NCBI RefSeq assembly: GCF_000340215.1
Contig: NW_006921533.1
Location: forward strand, 125,616-189,615
Direction: 5' to 3'
DNA from: Pseudocercospora fijiensis CIRAD86
Taxonomy: Eukaryota; Ascomycota; Dothideomycetes; Mycosphaerellales; Mycosphaerellaceae
DNA: 64,000 nt
Within the stretch, counting starts at the first letter, position 1, and each line of letters starts with the position of its first letter. The notes beneath the pieces were generated by a model. That model saw nothing but the letters and a program-made list of their open reading frames with translations. It did not search any database and was not told where the DNA came from. Of the stretch, positions 23,640-37,514 are shown one piece after another. The position numbers and the translations under genes were made by a program.

Positions 23640-24586
23640 CCTATTACCTTACTCGCTCTTCTTCGGTCTATAGTCGAGTATTCTTATAGGCTTAGAGATC
23701 TTTAATCTCTTAATAGAGTAAGTCTAGTCTAGAAAGAGGTTATAGTACTATTAGAAGTAAAGACTCGACTTATAGATTATAGTACTCGAAGCCGCCTAGA
23801 TAGTAGGTAGAGCTATACGTACGGTTAGCCTTCTAGTAAGGGTATTATTAGGTACGGTACTAGCTCTTAACGTACTTCTAGCACTTAGTAGTCGTCCTTA
23901 GCTACGTAAGTAATACGCTAGGCTTAAGAGTAAATTTAGTCGTTCTAGCTATTACTATGTTCTATCGCTTAGCGACTACTATCTTATTTAGGTCGTCTAA
24001 TTCGCGTACTATAGTAGTATACTTTATTTTATATAATATAGCTCCGTTTGTAAGAGATTTATAGTTACTAAAGAGTACCTCTAGCTCTTATAAACGGACT
24101 ATTTTTCTATAGAACTCGATAAACTAGTACCTATAGAAGTAGCCTAGTAGTAGAATAGCGCGATTACCGCCTATCTTAGTAAGCTTTATTAAGTTATAGA
24201 TATATAGATAACTATAGGTCTTACGAAGGTAGTAGTTATAGCTATACTATAGATAGCTATATAAGATCGCTAAGTGCTTTACCTCGTTACCGTTATCGTT
24301 AGCTATAGAAAGTAGGAGGCCGTTAGCTCGCAAATATAGTACCTTTACCTTAAGCAAGTATTAGTCGCTTATTATACGAGATATAGTCGCCTATAATAGT
24401 CTACTAAGGGCCTTATTATACCTCTTAAGGTTTTTAGTAAGAGTAATACGACGGCGGTCGTAACCTTCGGCCTTCCTACTACTATTATAATAGGCTCCTA
24501 AAGAGCGTAAAGATATCGTAGCGGCTACTATAGCTAAGCTACTATTTAATACGGCTATAGATAGATTTAACTCGACAGATTGTTTT
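23640..24586 (-). pseudogene. MULE-A transposase relic, C-terminal part
   Basis: The portion of the transposase left of the gypsy nest. On the minus strand it continues the frame interrupted at GTTTT (24,582-24,586). It is heavily RIP-mutated, and I identify it mainly by position within the element bounded by the 9-bp target duplication. A SWIM-like zinc site was not confirmed. Confidence 0.5.
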
Positions 24587-24775
24587 TGTTAGAGGCTACA
24601 CGTAATTGGTATGTAACTAGCTCGAGTAAAGCTAGGGTCTTAGTGCCTTAGGCAGGGCTTAGCGCTTAGCGTTAGGCTAACTCTCCTACCTTCCTCCCTC
24701 TTCTCCTAGATCCTTATCGAATACTACTTGTACCTACTACTACCCTATCTACCTACTAACATAACCCTTCTTATA
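24587..24775 (+). repeat. 5' LTR of gypsy copy 1
   Basis: A 189-bp LTR beginning TGTTAGAGGC and ending CTTCTTATA. A primer-binding-site-like TAGTATTCGATCC follows directly, in which the expected TGG reads TAG. Confidence 0.88.
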
Positions 24776-27609
24776 TAGTATTCGATCCACCCTTTAAGGG
24801 CAGTAGCTAGATAGTCCTTATTTCAAACTTTTAGCGGTATAGCTACGAACAAAACTAATCTAACTATATTGCGCCCGAAGAACGGTACCTATACGTACTA
24901 TTCTATCGAAACAACCGTACTAATTATTAAGCAAGGCCTTCTATACGGCCTATTATACCGAGTTAATCGCACTAAGCCGATATCTACTAATTCCGCTATA
25001 TCCGCATCTTAGGGGCCTATAATATATTATTAGTATTACCCCTTACAATAGCCGGCTTATTACGAAGCAACAACAACCGTACTACCGCTAGTAGCGCTAG
25101 CAATAACAACGCTAGTAGCACAGTTCCCGCTAAAGTGCCTACTAAAGTGCCTTCTACTAAAGAGCCTACCGGAGAGCCTATTAAAGAAGAACCTATAATT
25201 CTAGGTAACGACCTAGAATTGCCTATCGACGACATTCTTAACAATATTGTTAACCGTCGATATAGCTAACTAGCCTTTAGCCCCTAACTAGTAGGGAGAC
25301 TCTAAGAAGCTACCTAAAACAGGCTTACTGCCCTACGTTAAGAACAACAGCTAAAGGATAATCTCCTCGAGATTCGCCGCCTATAGGAAGCCCTAACAAC
25401 TACTGCTAGACTAGAACTAGTAGCAGTACCTTCTATTTAAAAGAAGGATGCTAAGCTTAAAGACTGTACCGTATTTAATAGCTCTAGCCGCAAGTAGTAT
25501 AATAATTATATACGTAATTGTAAATTAAACTAGCGGAATGCACTAAGGGCCCTACTAGACGACTATTCGCTAGTCGTCTATGCTATACAATACATTAATA
25601 GAGACCTAAAACGCACCTAGGATAACTATTTCGACTCCCTTACTAATTAGACCGCTATTTAGTAGCAAGACTATAAGACTATTATGCTAGACACTCTTAG
25701 AAACCCTATACTAAGGCAATAACACGCTTAGGACTAATACCTTCGAGCTAAACAAAAGACTAATCAATCGGCTCGCTTATTTAAGGCCTATTTAAAGACC
25801 CTTAAGGACGATTTGCTAGCTAAGACCGACTCTATCTAGATTTCCGAAATACGCCCTAAATTGCGATAGGAATTAGTCCTTGAATTAGACCGCCGTCGTG
25901 TATTCGAATAGGCTAACCTAATACGCATTCAATTCATAGTCGAAGTAGAAACAGCCGAACGGGCTATTTAGCTCTAATAACGACTAGAATCGAGGATCCG
26001 ACTAGCTAGTACTAACCGCGGCAATCGCGGTAGCCGCGGAGGAAACTAAGGTTCCTACTATAACAATAATGCTAATAATAGGAATAGTAATAATAACCGT
26101 AGAAGAGGCCGTAGCCGCCGGCTATATAGAGGAGGCCGCGATAGGGGCCGTAGAAGGGGCTCGTATCCTTATAACGCTAACCGCTTAACTAACAATAATA
26201 GCTACGGCAGTCTACTAACTAGATTGAAGTGCTTCAATTGCGATAGTACTAGCTATCTGCTAGGCTAATGCGACAAACCTAGGGATTAGGCCCGAGTCGA
26301 CCGTACCGCCGCTAAGTACCGAAAGCATCTCTTAGTAGCTAACGCTACCCCTATAGGCTAACCTTCTAATTAGTCGAAAAAAGAGTAAGCGCCGCACTAA
26401 CTATTAGCCTCGTACGGCGTAAAACTATCGATATTGTACTAGCTATTATACGTACCTATCTCGTATCGGATACGTATAGGACTAACTATAAGACTAAGGT
26501 TATACTAGATCTAGGAAATTCAGTTAGTGCCCTTATTAGCTATCGCCTAGCTAAGCAATTAGACCTTCGACAACTGCCTAGGACTAACCTACTAACCCTT
26601 GCTTAGTTTAATAACGCTCGGCACTTGACCTACGGAGCCTACTATATCTATATAGCCCTAAGAGACGACCTCGGCAATAAGCGCCTACTAAACTTTACTA
26701 CCTACGCAGTAGATATAGATAGCCTCCTATCTAAGATTGTTATTAGTAACTCTGTTCTTAAGTACTATACTATAGTTATAGACTTAGGCAGTTAATAGTA
26801 GCGATTTGGAATCGCTAGGAAAGAGGACATTAAACACATCGATATTAGCGAGTGCCCTAACGATATTAGGGTCCTATTTATCGGCAACCTAACACCTGCC
26901 GTAGCTAACCTAATAGTCGACCTATTAGGCGATAACGATAAACCTGTGCCCCCTAATAGCATAGACCCTAATTAGCTTGCTCGCATACCGGAGCCTATTC
27001 GAGAAACCTATATTAATGTGTTTAAATACTACTTAGTATCGACATTGCCTATGTTTAAAGAGACGGATTATAAGATTAATATTATAGAGGGTAAGGAGGT
27101 CCCTTTTAGCCCCCTCTACAACCTTAGTAAACGAGAGCTTGCTATATTACGTAAGTACCTAGAGGAAAACCTAGCTAATAGTCGCATTCGGTATAGTAAC
27201 AGCCCTACTAGCGCCCCTATCCTATTCGTACTAAAGAAGGATAGTAGCCTACGCCTGTATGTTAATTATCGTAGGCTTAACGCTATTACTATTAAAGACC
27301 GCTATCTACTTCCTCTTATTAATAAGACCCTCGATCGCCTTTCTAGTGCTTACTACTATACTATATTAGACATTAAGGATGTATACTATCGCATCCGCAT
27401 CCGTAAGGGTAATAAATAGAAAACAGCCTTCCGTACCCGCTATAGCTATTTCGAGTATCTAGTTATGCTATTTAGGCTAGTAAACGCCCCTATAACATTC
27501 TAGTCCTATATTAATCGGGCCCTTTCGGGCCTATTAGACTATCTCTATATAGTTTACCTAGATAATATCCTAGTTTATATACATTTACCCGATATTGCAA
27601 AATACTAAG
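24776..27609 (+). pseudogene. Gypsy copy 1 gag-protease-RT relic (left segment)
   Basis: The gag relic runs from about 24,950 to 26,390. Its zinc knuckle at about 26,230-26,272 reads CX2CX4YX4C, with Tyr in the His place (CAC to TAC). The protease relic follows at about 26,490-26,790 and includes the DLGNSV loop. The RT relic at about 27,018-27,600 keeps an intact stretch of 133 codons (starting MFKYYLVSTLP). The YxDD box reads YLDN (27,560-27,575), a TpG to TpA change that removes a catalytic Asp. The frame is cut at CTAAG, where copy 2 entered. Confidence 0.85.
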
Positions 27610-27806
27610 TGTTAGGGCTAAAGAGGCTATACGTGATTAGTATATAACTAGGCCGAGTGAAGCTAGGGTCTTAATGCCTTAGGCAGGGCTTAGCGCTTAG
27701 CGTTAGGCTAACTCTCCTACCTTCCTCCCTCTTCTCCTAGATTCTTATCGAATACTATACTAATTCACTACTACCCTATCTACCTGCTAATATAACCCTT
27801 CTTATA
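27610..27806 (+). repeat. 5' LTR of gypsy copy 2
   Basis: A 197-bp LTR, TGTTAGGGCTAAAGAGG...CCCTTCTTATA, with the intact TGTTA start preserved. Confidence 0.9.
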
Positions 27807-30391
27807 TAGTATTCGATCTACCCTTTAAGGGCAGTAGCTAGATAGTCCTTATTTCAAGCTTTTAGCGGTATAGCTACGAAAACTATCGATTTAACTATAT
27901 TGCGCCCGAAGAACGGGACCTATACGTACTATTCTATCGAAACAACCGTACCAATTATTAAGCAAGGCCTTCTATACGGCCTATTATACTAAGTTAAGCA
28001 TACTAAGCCGATATCTACTAATTCCGCTATATCCGTATCTTAGGGGCTAACAATACATTATTAGTGTCGCCCCTTATAATAGCCGGTTTATTACGAAACA
28101 ATAACCGTGCTGCCGCTAGCAGCGCTAGCAACGACAACGCTAGTAGCATAGTGCCTACCGAAGTGCCTACTAAGGCTCCTACTAGAGTGCCTCCTACTAA
28201 AGTACCTCCTACTAAAGGGCCTACTACTAAGCCTGCTAAAGAAGAACCTGTAATTCTAGGTAACGATCTAGAATTGCCTATTAACGATATTCTCAACAAC
28301 ATTATTAATCGACGATATAGCTAGCTAGCCTTTAGGCCCTAGCTAGTAGCGAGACTTTAAGAAGCTACCTAAAACAGGCTTACTGCCCTACGTTAAGAAT
28401 AATAGCTAAAGGATAATCTCCTCGAGATTCGCCGCCTTTAGGAGGCCCTAACAACTAATACTAAGCCGATAGTAGGGCCTTCCTCGCTATTAGTTCTAGT
28501 CTAGAAGAAGGATACTAAACTTAAGGACTGCACCGTGTTTGATAGCTCTAGCCGAAAGTAGTACAACGACTACATTCGTAACTATAAGCTTAACTAGCGT
28601 AACGTACTAAGAGCGCTACTAGACGACTATTCCTTAGTCGTATACGCTATACAGTATATTAATAGCGACCTAAAGCGTATATAGGATAACTATTTTAATT
28701 CCCTTTACGACTAGACCGCTGTTTAGTAGCAAGACTATAAGACTATTATACTAGACACTCTTAGAAACCCTATACTAAGGCAACAACACGCTTAGGACTA
28801 ATACCTTCGAGCTAAACAAAAGACTAATCAATCGGCTCGCTTATTTAAGGCCTATTTAAAGACCCTCGAGGACGATTTACTAGCTAAGACCGACTCTATC
28901 TAGATTTCCGAAATACGCCCTAAATTGCGATAGGAATTAGTCCTTAAATTAGACCGCCGCCGTGTGTTTAAATAGACTAATCTTATACGCATTCAATTTA
29001 TAGTTAAAGTCGAGACTATAGAGCGTATAGTATATCTCTAATAACGGTTAGAATCTAAGATACGCCTAGCTACCTATCGTAGCCGCGGAGGAAACTAAGG
29101 TTCCTACTAGAACAATAGTGCTAACAATAGGAATAGTAGCAACGACCGTAGGAGAAGCCGTAGCCGACGGCTATATAGAGGAGGCCGTAATAGGGGCCGT
29201 AGAAGGGGCTCGTATCCCTATAGTACTAATCGCTCGGCTAATAACAGCGGCAATAGCTATAGCAATCCCCTAACCGGACTAAAGTACTTCAATTGTAATA
29301 GCACTAGCTATCTACTAGGCTAATGCGACAAATCTAAGGACTAGGCCCGAATCGACCGTGCTACCGCTAAGCACCGTAAGCACCTTTTAGCCGCTAATGC
29401 TACCCCTATCGGTCCTTCGAAAAAAGAATAAGCGCCGTACTAACTGTTAGCCTTATACGGCGTAAGACTATCGACATTGTGCTAGCTATTATACGTACCT
29501 GTCTCGTACCGGACACGCATAGAACTAACTATAAGACTAAGGTTATACTAGATCTAGGAAATTCAGTTAGTGCCCTTATTAGCTATCGCCTAGCTAAGCA
29601 ATTAGACCTTCGACAACTGCCTAGGACTAACCTGCTAACCCTTACTTGGTTTAATAACGCTCGGCACTTGACCTATAGGGCCTACTATATTTATATAGCC
29701 CTAAAGGACGACCTCGGCAATAAGCGCCTGCTAAACTTCACTGCCTACGCAGTAGACATAGATAGCCTCCTATCTGAGATTGTTATTAGCAACCCTATTC
29801 TTAAGTACTATACTATAGTTATAGACTTAGGCAGTTAACAGTAGCGATTTAGAATCGCTAGGAAAGAGGACATTAAACACATTAATATTAGCGAGTGCCC
29901 TAATAATATTAGGGTCCTATTTATTAGCAACCTAACCCTAGCTAATCCGACGGCCGACCTGCTCGGTAGTAATAACGATAAACTAGTGCCCCCTAATAGT
30001 ATAGATCCTAAACAACTTGAGCGTATACTAGAACCTATTCGAGAGACCTATATTAATGTGTTTAAACACTACCTAGCATCGACATTGCCTATATTTAAAG
30101 AGACGGATTATAAGATTGATATTATAGAGGGTAAGGAGGTTCCTTTTAGGCCCCTCTACAACCTTAGCGAACGAGAGCTTGCTATATTGCGTAAGTACCT
30201 AGAGGAAAACCTAGCTAATAGTCGAATTCGGTATAGCAACAGCCCTACTAGTACACCTATCCTATTTGTACTAAAGAAAGATAGTAGCCTACGTCTATAT
30301 ATCGACTATCGTAGGCTTAATACTATTACTATTAAAGACCGCTGTCTACTTCCTCTTATTAATAAGACCCTCGATCGCCTTTTAGATACCT
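27807..30391 (+). pseudogene. Gypsy copy 2 gag-protease-RT relic (left segment)
   Basis: The gag relic spans about 27,980-29,430, with the knuckle at about 29,283-29,325 (again Tyr for His). The protease relic is open over 119 codons at 29,479-29,838, with DLGNSVSALIS in the active-site loop region. The RT N-terminal part is open at 29,986-30,429, its last codons running into the LTR of copy 3. The RT is interrupted at TACCT. Confidence 0.85.
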
Positions 30392-30588
30392 TGTTAGGGC
30401 TAAAGAGGCTATACGTAATTGGTATGTAACTAGGCCGAGTAAAGCTAGGGTCTTGATGCCTTAGGCAGGGCTTGGCGCTTAGCGTTAGGCTAACTCTCCT
30501 ACCTTCCTCCCTCTCCTCCTAGCTCCTTATCGAATACTACTTATACCTACTACTACCCTATCTACCTACTAACATAACCCTTCTTATA
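30392..30588 (+). repeat. 5' LTR of gypsy copy 3
   Basis: Begins TGTTAGGGCTAAAGAGGC and ends CTTCTTATA. Pairs with 37,313-37,509. Confidence 0.92.
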
Positions 30589-30619
30589 TAGTATTCGATC
30601 CACCCTTTAAGGGCAGCAG

Positions 30620-32215
30620 CTAGATAGTCCTTATTTTAAGCTTTTAGCGGTATAGCTACGAAAACTATCGATTTAACTATATTACGCCCGAAGAACGGGA
30701 CCTATACGTACTATTCTATCGAAACAACCGTACCAATTATTAAGCAAGGCCTTCTACACGGCCTATTACACTAAGTTAATCGCACTAAGCCGATACCTAC
30801 TAATTCCGCTATATCTGTATCTTAGGGGCCTATAATATATTATTAGTGTCGCCCCTTATAATAGCCGGTTTATTACGAAATAATAACCGCGGCGCCGCTA
30901 GCAGCGCTAGCAATAACAATACTAGTAGCACAGCGCCTACCGAAGTACCTACTAAATTGCCTACTAGAGCACCTACTAAAGTACCTACTAAACAGCCTAC
31001 TACTAGGCCTGCCGAAGAACCTATAGTTCTAGGTAACGACCTAGAATTGCCTGTCGACGACATTCTTAACAATATTGTTAACCGTCGATATAGCTAACTA
31101 GCCTTTAGCCCCTAACTAGTAGGGAGACTTTAAGAAGCTACCCGAAACAGGCTCGCTGCTCTACGTTAAGAACAATAGCTAAAGGACAACCTCCTCGAAA
31201 TTCGCCGCCTTTAGGAGGCCCTAACAACTAATACTAAGCCAATAGTAGGACCTTCCTTACTAGCTATTTAAAAGAAGGATACTAAACTTAAGGATTGCAC
31301 CGTATTTAATAGCTCTAGCTGCAAGCAGTACAATAATTATATACGTAATTGTAAATTGAACTAGCGGAATACACTAAGGGCCCTACTAGACGACTATTCG
31401 CTAGTCGTCTATGCTATGCAATACATTAATAGAGACCTAAAACGCACCTAGGATAACCATTTCGACTCCCTTACTAATTAGACCGCTGTTTAGTAGCAAG
31501 ACTATAAGACTATTATATTAGACACCCTTAGAAACCCTATACTAAGGCAACAACACGCTTAGGACTAATACCTTCGAGCTAAACAAAAGACTAATCAATC
31601 GGCTCGCTTATTTAAGGCCTATTTAAAGACCCTTAAGGACGATTTGCTAGCTAAGACCGACTCTATCTAGATTTCCGAAATACGCCCTAAATTGCGATAG
31701 GAATTAGTCCTTGAATTGGACCGCCGTCGTGTGTTCGAACAGGCTAACCTAATACGCATTCAATTCATAGTCGAAGTAGAAATAGCCGAACGGGCTGTTT
31801 AGCTCTAACAACGACTAGAATCGAGGATCCGACTAGCTAGTACTAACCGCGGCAATCGTAGTAGCCGCGGAGGAAACTAAGGTTCCTACTATAACAACAA
31901 TACTAATAATAGGAATAGTAACAATGACCGTAGAAGAGGCCGTAGCCGCCGGCTATATAGAGGAGGCCGCGATAGGGGCCGTAGAAGGGGCTCGTATCCC
32001 TACAATACTAACCGCTCTACTAACAATAATAATAGCTACGGCAGTCTACTAACCGGATTGAAGTGCTTCAATTGTAATAGCACTAGCTATCTACTAGGCT
32101 AATACGACAAACCTAAGGACTAGGCCCGAATCGACCGTACTACTACTAAGCACCGAAAGCACCTCTTAGTAGCTAACGCTACCCCTATAGGCCAACCTTC
32201 GAAAAAAGAGTAAGC
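30620..32215 (+). pseudogene. Gypsy copy 3 gag relic
   Basis: A nucleocapsid-type protein relic. The upstream portion includes a Pro/Thr-rich low-complexity stretch (about 30,940-31,020) with repeated VPTK-like words. The C-terminal zinc knuckle is at about 32,055-32,105, preceded by an Arg/Gly-rich basic tract (31,860-32,000). The knuckle His codon reads TAT and several Trp or Gln codons read TAG, so it is non-functional. Confidence 0.8.
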
Positions 32216-32219
32216 GCCG

Positions 32220-35200
32220 TACCAACTGTTAGCCTCGTACGGCGTAAGACTATCGACATTGTGCTAGCTATTATACGTACCTGTCTTATATCTAGGCCCG
32301 ATACTAACTATAAGGCAAAGGTTATACTAGACCCCGGAAATTCAGTTAGCGCCCTTATTAGCTATTACCTAGCTAAGCAATTAGACCTTCGACAACTGCC
32401 GAAGACTAACCTGCTAACCCTTACTTAGTTTAATAACGCTCGGCACTTAACCTATAGAGCCTACTATATTCCTATAGTTCTAAAGGACGACCTCGGCAAT
32501 AAGCGCCTACTAAACTTTACTACCTACGCGGTAGACATAGATAGCCTCCTATCTAAGATTGTTATTAGCAACCCTATTCTTAAGTACTATACTATAGTTA
32601 TAGACTTAGGCAGTTAACAATAGCGATTTAGAATCGCTAGGAAAGAGGACATTAAACACATTAATGTTAGCGAGTGCCCTAATAATATTAGGGTCCTATT
32701 TATTAGCAACCTAACCCTAGCCGATCTAACGGCCGACCTGCTCGGTAGTAATAACGATGAACCTATACCCCCTAATGATCCTAATTAGCTTGCTCGCATA
32801 CTAGAGCCTATCCGAGAGACCTATATTAATATATTTAAACACTACTTAGCATCGACATTGCCTATATTCAAAGAGACGGATTATAAGATTAACATTATAG
32901 AGGGCAAAGAGGTTCCTTTTAGTCCCCTCTATAACCTTAGTAAACGAGAGCTTACTATGTTGCGTAAGTACCTAGAGGAAAACCTAGCTAATAGTCGTAT
33001 TCGGTATAGTAACAGCCCTACTAGCGCCCCTATCCTATTCGTACTAAAGAAGGATAGTAGCCTACGCCTGTATATTGATTATCGTAGGCTTAACGCTATT
33101 ACTATTAAAGACCGCTGTCTACTTCCTCTTATTAATAAGACCCTCGATCGCCTTTCTAGTACCTACTACTACACTATATTGGACATTAAGGATGTATACT
33201 ATCGCATCCGCATCCGTAAGGGTAATGAATAGAAAACAGCCTTCCGTACCCGCTATAGCTATTTCGAGTATCTAGTTATGCTATTTAGGCTAGTAAACGC
33301 CCCTATAACATTCTAGTCCTATATCAATCGGGCCCTTTCGGGTCTATTAGACTACCTCTATATAGTTTACCTAGATAACATCCTAGTTTATATACACTCT
33401 CCTAACATTGCGGAACACTAGGCTATAGTCCGTAAGGTACTCGATCGCCTAAGGGCCTATAGCTTGTACTATAAACCCTCTAAATACACCTTTGCTACTA
33501 AAGAGGTGTCCTTCCTTAGCTTCCTCGTATTAACCGAGGGTGTTAAGGCTAATCCTAACCGGATTAAAACAATTACTAAATGGCCCGTTCCTACGTCTAT
33601 TAAAGAGCTTCAATTATTCCTAGGTTTCGCCAACTTCTACCGTCGGTTTATTAAGGGCTATTTACGGCATGTAATGCCCCTAACTAAGCTTACTAAAACT
33701 AAGGCTAACCCGACTAGAGAGTTCAAATAGACTAATAGAGCACAAGCCGCTTTTAACGGTTTAAAGCGGCGCTTTACTAAAGTCCCCTTGTTGCACTATT
33801 TCGTACTAAGTAAACAGATCCGCATTGAGACTAACGCTTCACAGTTTGCTATATCAGCTATTATGTTACAACAGGCTAATAACAATTACTAGTACCTAAT
33901 TGCCTTCTTCTCGAGGAAGATAATTAACGCTAAGCGTCGCTACGAGACCTACGAGTAAGAGCTCCTAGCTATTGTCGAGGCCTTTAAGCACTAGAGACAC
34001 TATCTCGATAGTATATAGCATACTATTTAGGTCTACACGGACTATAACAACCTCTGTAGAATTACGAAGGTTACTAGGGTTATAGGTCGACAGGCTAGAT
34101 AGGCCGTCTACCTCGCCGGGTTCGATTTTAATATATTATACCGGCTAGGCGTAAGTAACCCTACCGATAGCCTATCGAGGCGACCTAATTACGATAGCGA
34201 AACCTAACACATTAATTCTTTGTTTCCAACCCTGCAGTATAAGATTGCTATAGCCTGTATTGTTAATAAGCAAGCGTAGGATAAGCGGCTTACCGGACTC
34301 CGCGACGGCTTGAAGCATATTAATGCTCTTGCTATATTAACAGTGCGTATTAAGGCAAGAGCTAAGGACACAGATAGGAGAAGTTATAATAACTCCCTAG
34401 TCGATATCGCTATATACAGTAACAGCGATCAAAGCACTAATGCAGTTAATCCGGCTGCTAGTGCTATTAGATGTATATAATACGTACCTCGTTTAATAGC
34501 GAGGGTGCTATTAAATGACCTTGCAAATAGGGATAGTTAATCGTTTATAGATAAGCTGTTACGGGCTTAGTAGAGGGACGCCTTTGCTACTGAACGTATA
34601 GACAAGCTTGTAAGTAGGCGAAAGACTCGATCTAGTAAGAGTAATAACTAGTCGATCGATAATAAAGGTTATTTAAAGTTCAAGGGCAGATACTATATCC
34701 CCGCTAAACATTCGATCCGACAAGAGCTTCTTAAGCGACACTATAATAGTAAGCTTGCCGGTTACTATAGTATAGAGAGGTCGCACGAGCTACTATCGCG
34801 CATATACTACTAGCTAAATAGTAAGCGGGACATAAAGGACTACGTAAACACGTGTACCGTATATTAACGAGTTAAAGCACTAAAGCACTTACTATTTAGC
34901 GAGTTGTCTTTACTCCCTATTCTAAAGAAGCTATTTGCTAAGCTTATAATAGATTTTATTACAGGCCTCCCGCCTGCTAAGCGTAGGGGCAGCAAGGATG
35001 TGTATAATACTATCCTAGTTGTCGTAGATCGGTTTACTAAGGGCGCTCGTTATATTCCTACCCGAAAGGATTGGACGGCTATTAACCTAGCTAAGTCGTT
35101 ATAGAACAATATCTTCTATAGCTATTAGGGAACCCCTAAGGGGATAGTCTCCGACCGGGGCTCGACATTTATATCTTACTATTAGAGTGAGATATACCTA

Positions 35201-36092
35201 TAGCTAAGACTCAAGCATCGCCTGTCTATAGCATTCTATCTACAAACAGATAGCTAGACCGAGAGGTAGAATGCTACGCTGTAGCAGTACCTGCGCAGCT
35301 ACATTAATAACAACCCTAACGACTAGGTCAACCTCCTATAACTAGCCGAATTCGTATACAATAATAGTGTCTACTTATCAACTAAGGTATTACTATATAT
35401 AGCTATAATGGGCTAGAACGCAGCTATGCTATAAGATCCCCTATCGCTCGAGGCCGAGCGTAAGGAAAGGGAAGCGTATTAAGTACTAACACCTAAGACA
35501 CTAGCAGCTATTAAGAGGGTTTAAAGGATGCGAGAGATTTACGCTAAGTTAGCTAACAAACTAGCAAAGGCCTAGGCATATTAGAAGGCCTACTATAACA
35601 AACACTACACGCTAATAACTTTTAAGCAAGGCGACATAGTTATGCTAAGCACTAAGAACCTCCGTATCCGCAAACACCTATTACCTAACGGCAAAACAAG
35701 GCCTAAGCTCGTACTAAGATATATTAGTCCATTCCGCATTCGAGAAGTTAAGGGCTCCTCCGCATAGGCCTATTAGTTGTAGCTTCCTCCTTATTATACT
35801 ATCTATAATACCTTCTATGTATCCCTCCTTAAGCTATACTACCTACGCGAGGGGGATGAAGCCCCTACTAAACACGAAGACATACTAGCGGACGGTAAAG
35901 AGCTATAGTCTATAGAACGTATCCTAAAGCACCGGACTAGGCAAGGCAAGAAGGAGTACCTGCTAAGATAGCAAGGCTATTTACTAGAATAGGACTTATA
36001 GGAAGCTAAAGACTCCTTTAAGGACATAACCGAGTTGTTAGATGAGTATTAGACTAGCGTAAAGAACAAGAAGAAGGCTAAAAGCTTATAAT
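32220..36092 (+). pseudogene. Gypsy copy 3 pol relic: protease, RT, RNase H, integrase, chromodomain
   Basis: The protease loop is near 32,330-32,345. RT spans about 32,858-33,420 with the YLDN box at 33,366-33,380; the second Asp of YxDD is lost through TpG to TpA. RNase H is at about 33,720-34,200 (ETNASQFAISAIM region). The integrase zinc-binding part is at about 34,690-34,870, and its core at 34,880-35,400 shows IIDFITGLPP, VDRFTKGARYIPTR and VSDRGSTF. The chromodomain at about 35,905-36,010 reads IERILKHRTRQGKKEYLLR with further conserved residues replaced by TAG. The frame ends at about 36,092. Many in-frame TAG codons are present. Confidence 0.88.
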
Positions 36093-37312
36093 GTTACTAC
36101 TAAGGCCTAGGATTAATGCTACCCCCGGGGTGCTATTAGCTAACTAATTAGAAGCAAGCAATTGTTAGCAACAAAGGACAATAAGACTATACTACTATAG
36201 TGAACGCATACCGAGTGTTAACAAGCGCGCTACGACGCGTTAACTAATTGCCTACTCTTTTAAGGATTCTACCTCTTTACTAACGCGCCCTATAGGTCCC
36301 CCTCTTGTTCCCTTATTCCGTCGAGGCCTCGAGGCCTAGGCAATCGGCGTAGCCGGCGCGGCTATATTAGTAACAGTATTGCGGGGTATGTTACTGTTTA
36401 AGAAAGGAAGGACACCGCTATATTAGTAACAGTGTTGCCGAGTTATTATTAGTTAAAGGAGGTAAAGTTAGCGCTAAGACGACTAGCGCTACTATTGTTA
36501 ACATTACTTGCTATTGTCGCTACGCCTATAGATACAACCTTACCTACACTACGAGCCTAAGGCACCTTTAATCAAAACTTTAATCAAAGCTTAAGCCTGT
36601 TAAAGGTTTAATTAAAACTTTAAGGCCAAGTTAAAACTTTAACTAAGTTAAAAGATTAAGCGACTAATAGACTAACTAAGGGCAAAACTATAGAGCTAAG
36701 CTAGCCGGGGTCGATCTTGCGGACAATAGGTTACTCCTCGATCTATCTAACCCTTTAAGCGAGGCGAACCTCTACTACTACACTTATAATAGCCTTTACC
36801 TATAGAAACTAGACGAGCTGTGTTTTTTGAAAAGATAAGATAAGATTGACACTTAAAGGCTACTAAACCTAGCTAATTAGGGCTAGCGAAACTACGAATA
36901 ATAAGAACAACCCTCGGAACGGACAAACCCTCGGAGCGGACATTTCTAGGTCTTTTAAGAGTAGACGCAAAGAACTCGATACGACATTACTTAGAACGGA
37001 GGCAGTGCTGCAATACCTCGTACGTCTACCTATTATAGTAGGGAAGACGCGCTCGTATTATAATTAGTCGAAGGCCTTCAATTCTTATAGATATATATCA
37101 CTTTATAGTTTATTGTATATAGAGATAGCGCAGTTAGAGTTATACATTGTGTTATTAGAGGTAAGGTTTGATATAGTTATATAATTAGGTAGTTAAGTGT
37201 TCAACTTAGCGCGGGCTAAGCAGCTTATTAGACCTGCTAAGTTAGTAGCAATAGAGGTTAAGACTAGGACAAAGACCGGCTACGAGGGCGCGGCCTTTAG
37301 AAGGGAAGCGTG
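36093..37312. other. 3' untranslated region of gypsy copy 3
   Basis: A 1.2-kb non-coding stretch shared by all copies of the family. It starts with a CCCCCGGGGTGCTATTAGC landmark (36,120) and contains a duplicated GCTATATTAGTAACAGT word (36,361 and 36,418). No gene seen. Confidence 0.7.
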
Positions 37313-37509
37313 TATTAGGGCTAAAGAGGCTATACGTAATTGGCATGTAACTAGGCCGAGTAAAGCCAGGGTCTTGATGCCTTAGGCAGGGCTTAGCGCT
37401 TAGCGTTAGGCTAACTCTCCTGCCTTCCTCCCTCTCCTCCTAGCTCCTTATCGAATACTACTTGTACCTACTACTACCCTATCTACCTGCTAACATAACC
37501 CTTCTTACA
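37313..37509 (+). repeat. 3' LTR of gypsy copy 3
   Basis: The start reads TATTAGGG (TG to TA) and the end CTTCTTACA retains its CA. A 197-bp partner of 30,392-30,588. Confidence 0.92.
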
Positions 37510-37514
37510 TACCT

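Larger units (their letters stand above)
30392..37509 (+). mobile_element. Chromodomain gypsy, copy 3 (innermost, full length)
   Basis: A complete 7,118-bp element. LTRs of 197 bp lie at 30,392-30,588 and 37,313-37,509, with TACCT duplicated at 30,387-30,391 and 37,510-37,514. A candidate primer-binding site (TAGTATTCGATCC) follows the 5' LTR. The coding order on the plus strand is gag, protease, RT, RNase H, integrase, chromodomain, then a 1.2-kb 3' untranslated region. By nesting logic it is the youngest of the three, yet it too is dense with RIP stops, so RIP acted after the last insertion. The Pol order and C-terminal chromodomain place it among the chromoviruses of Ty3/gypsy. Confidence 0.93.

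Noticed and set aside
24776..37312. Pro/Thr/Ala-rich minus frames (25,017-25,244; 28,027-28,302; 30,830-31,072)
   Set aside because: Antisense to the low-complexity part of gypsy gag in all three copies.
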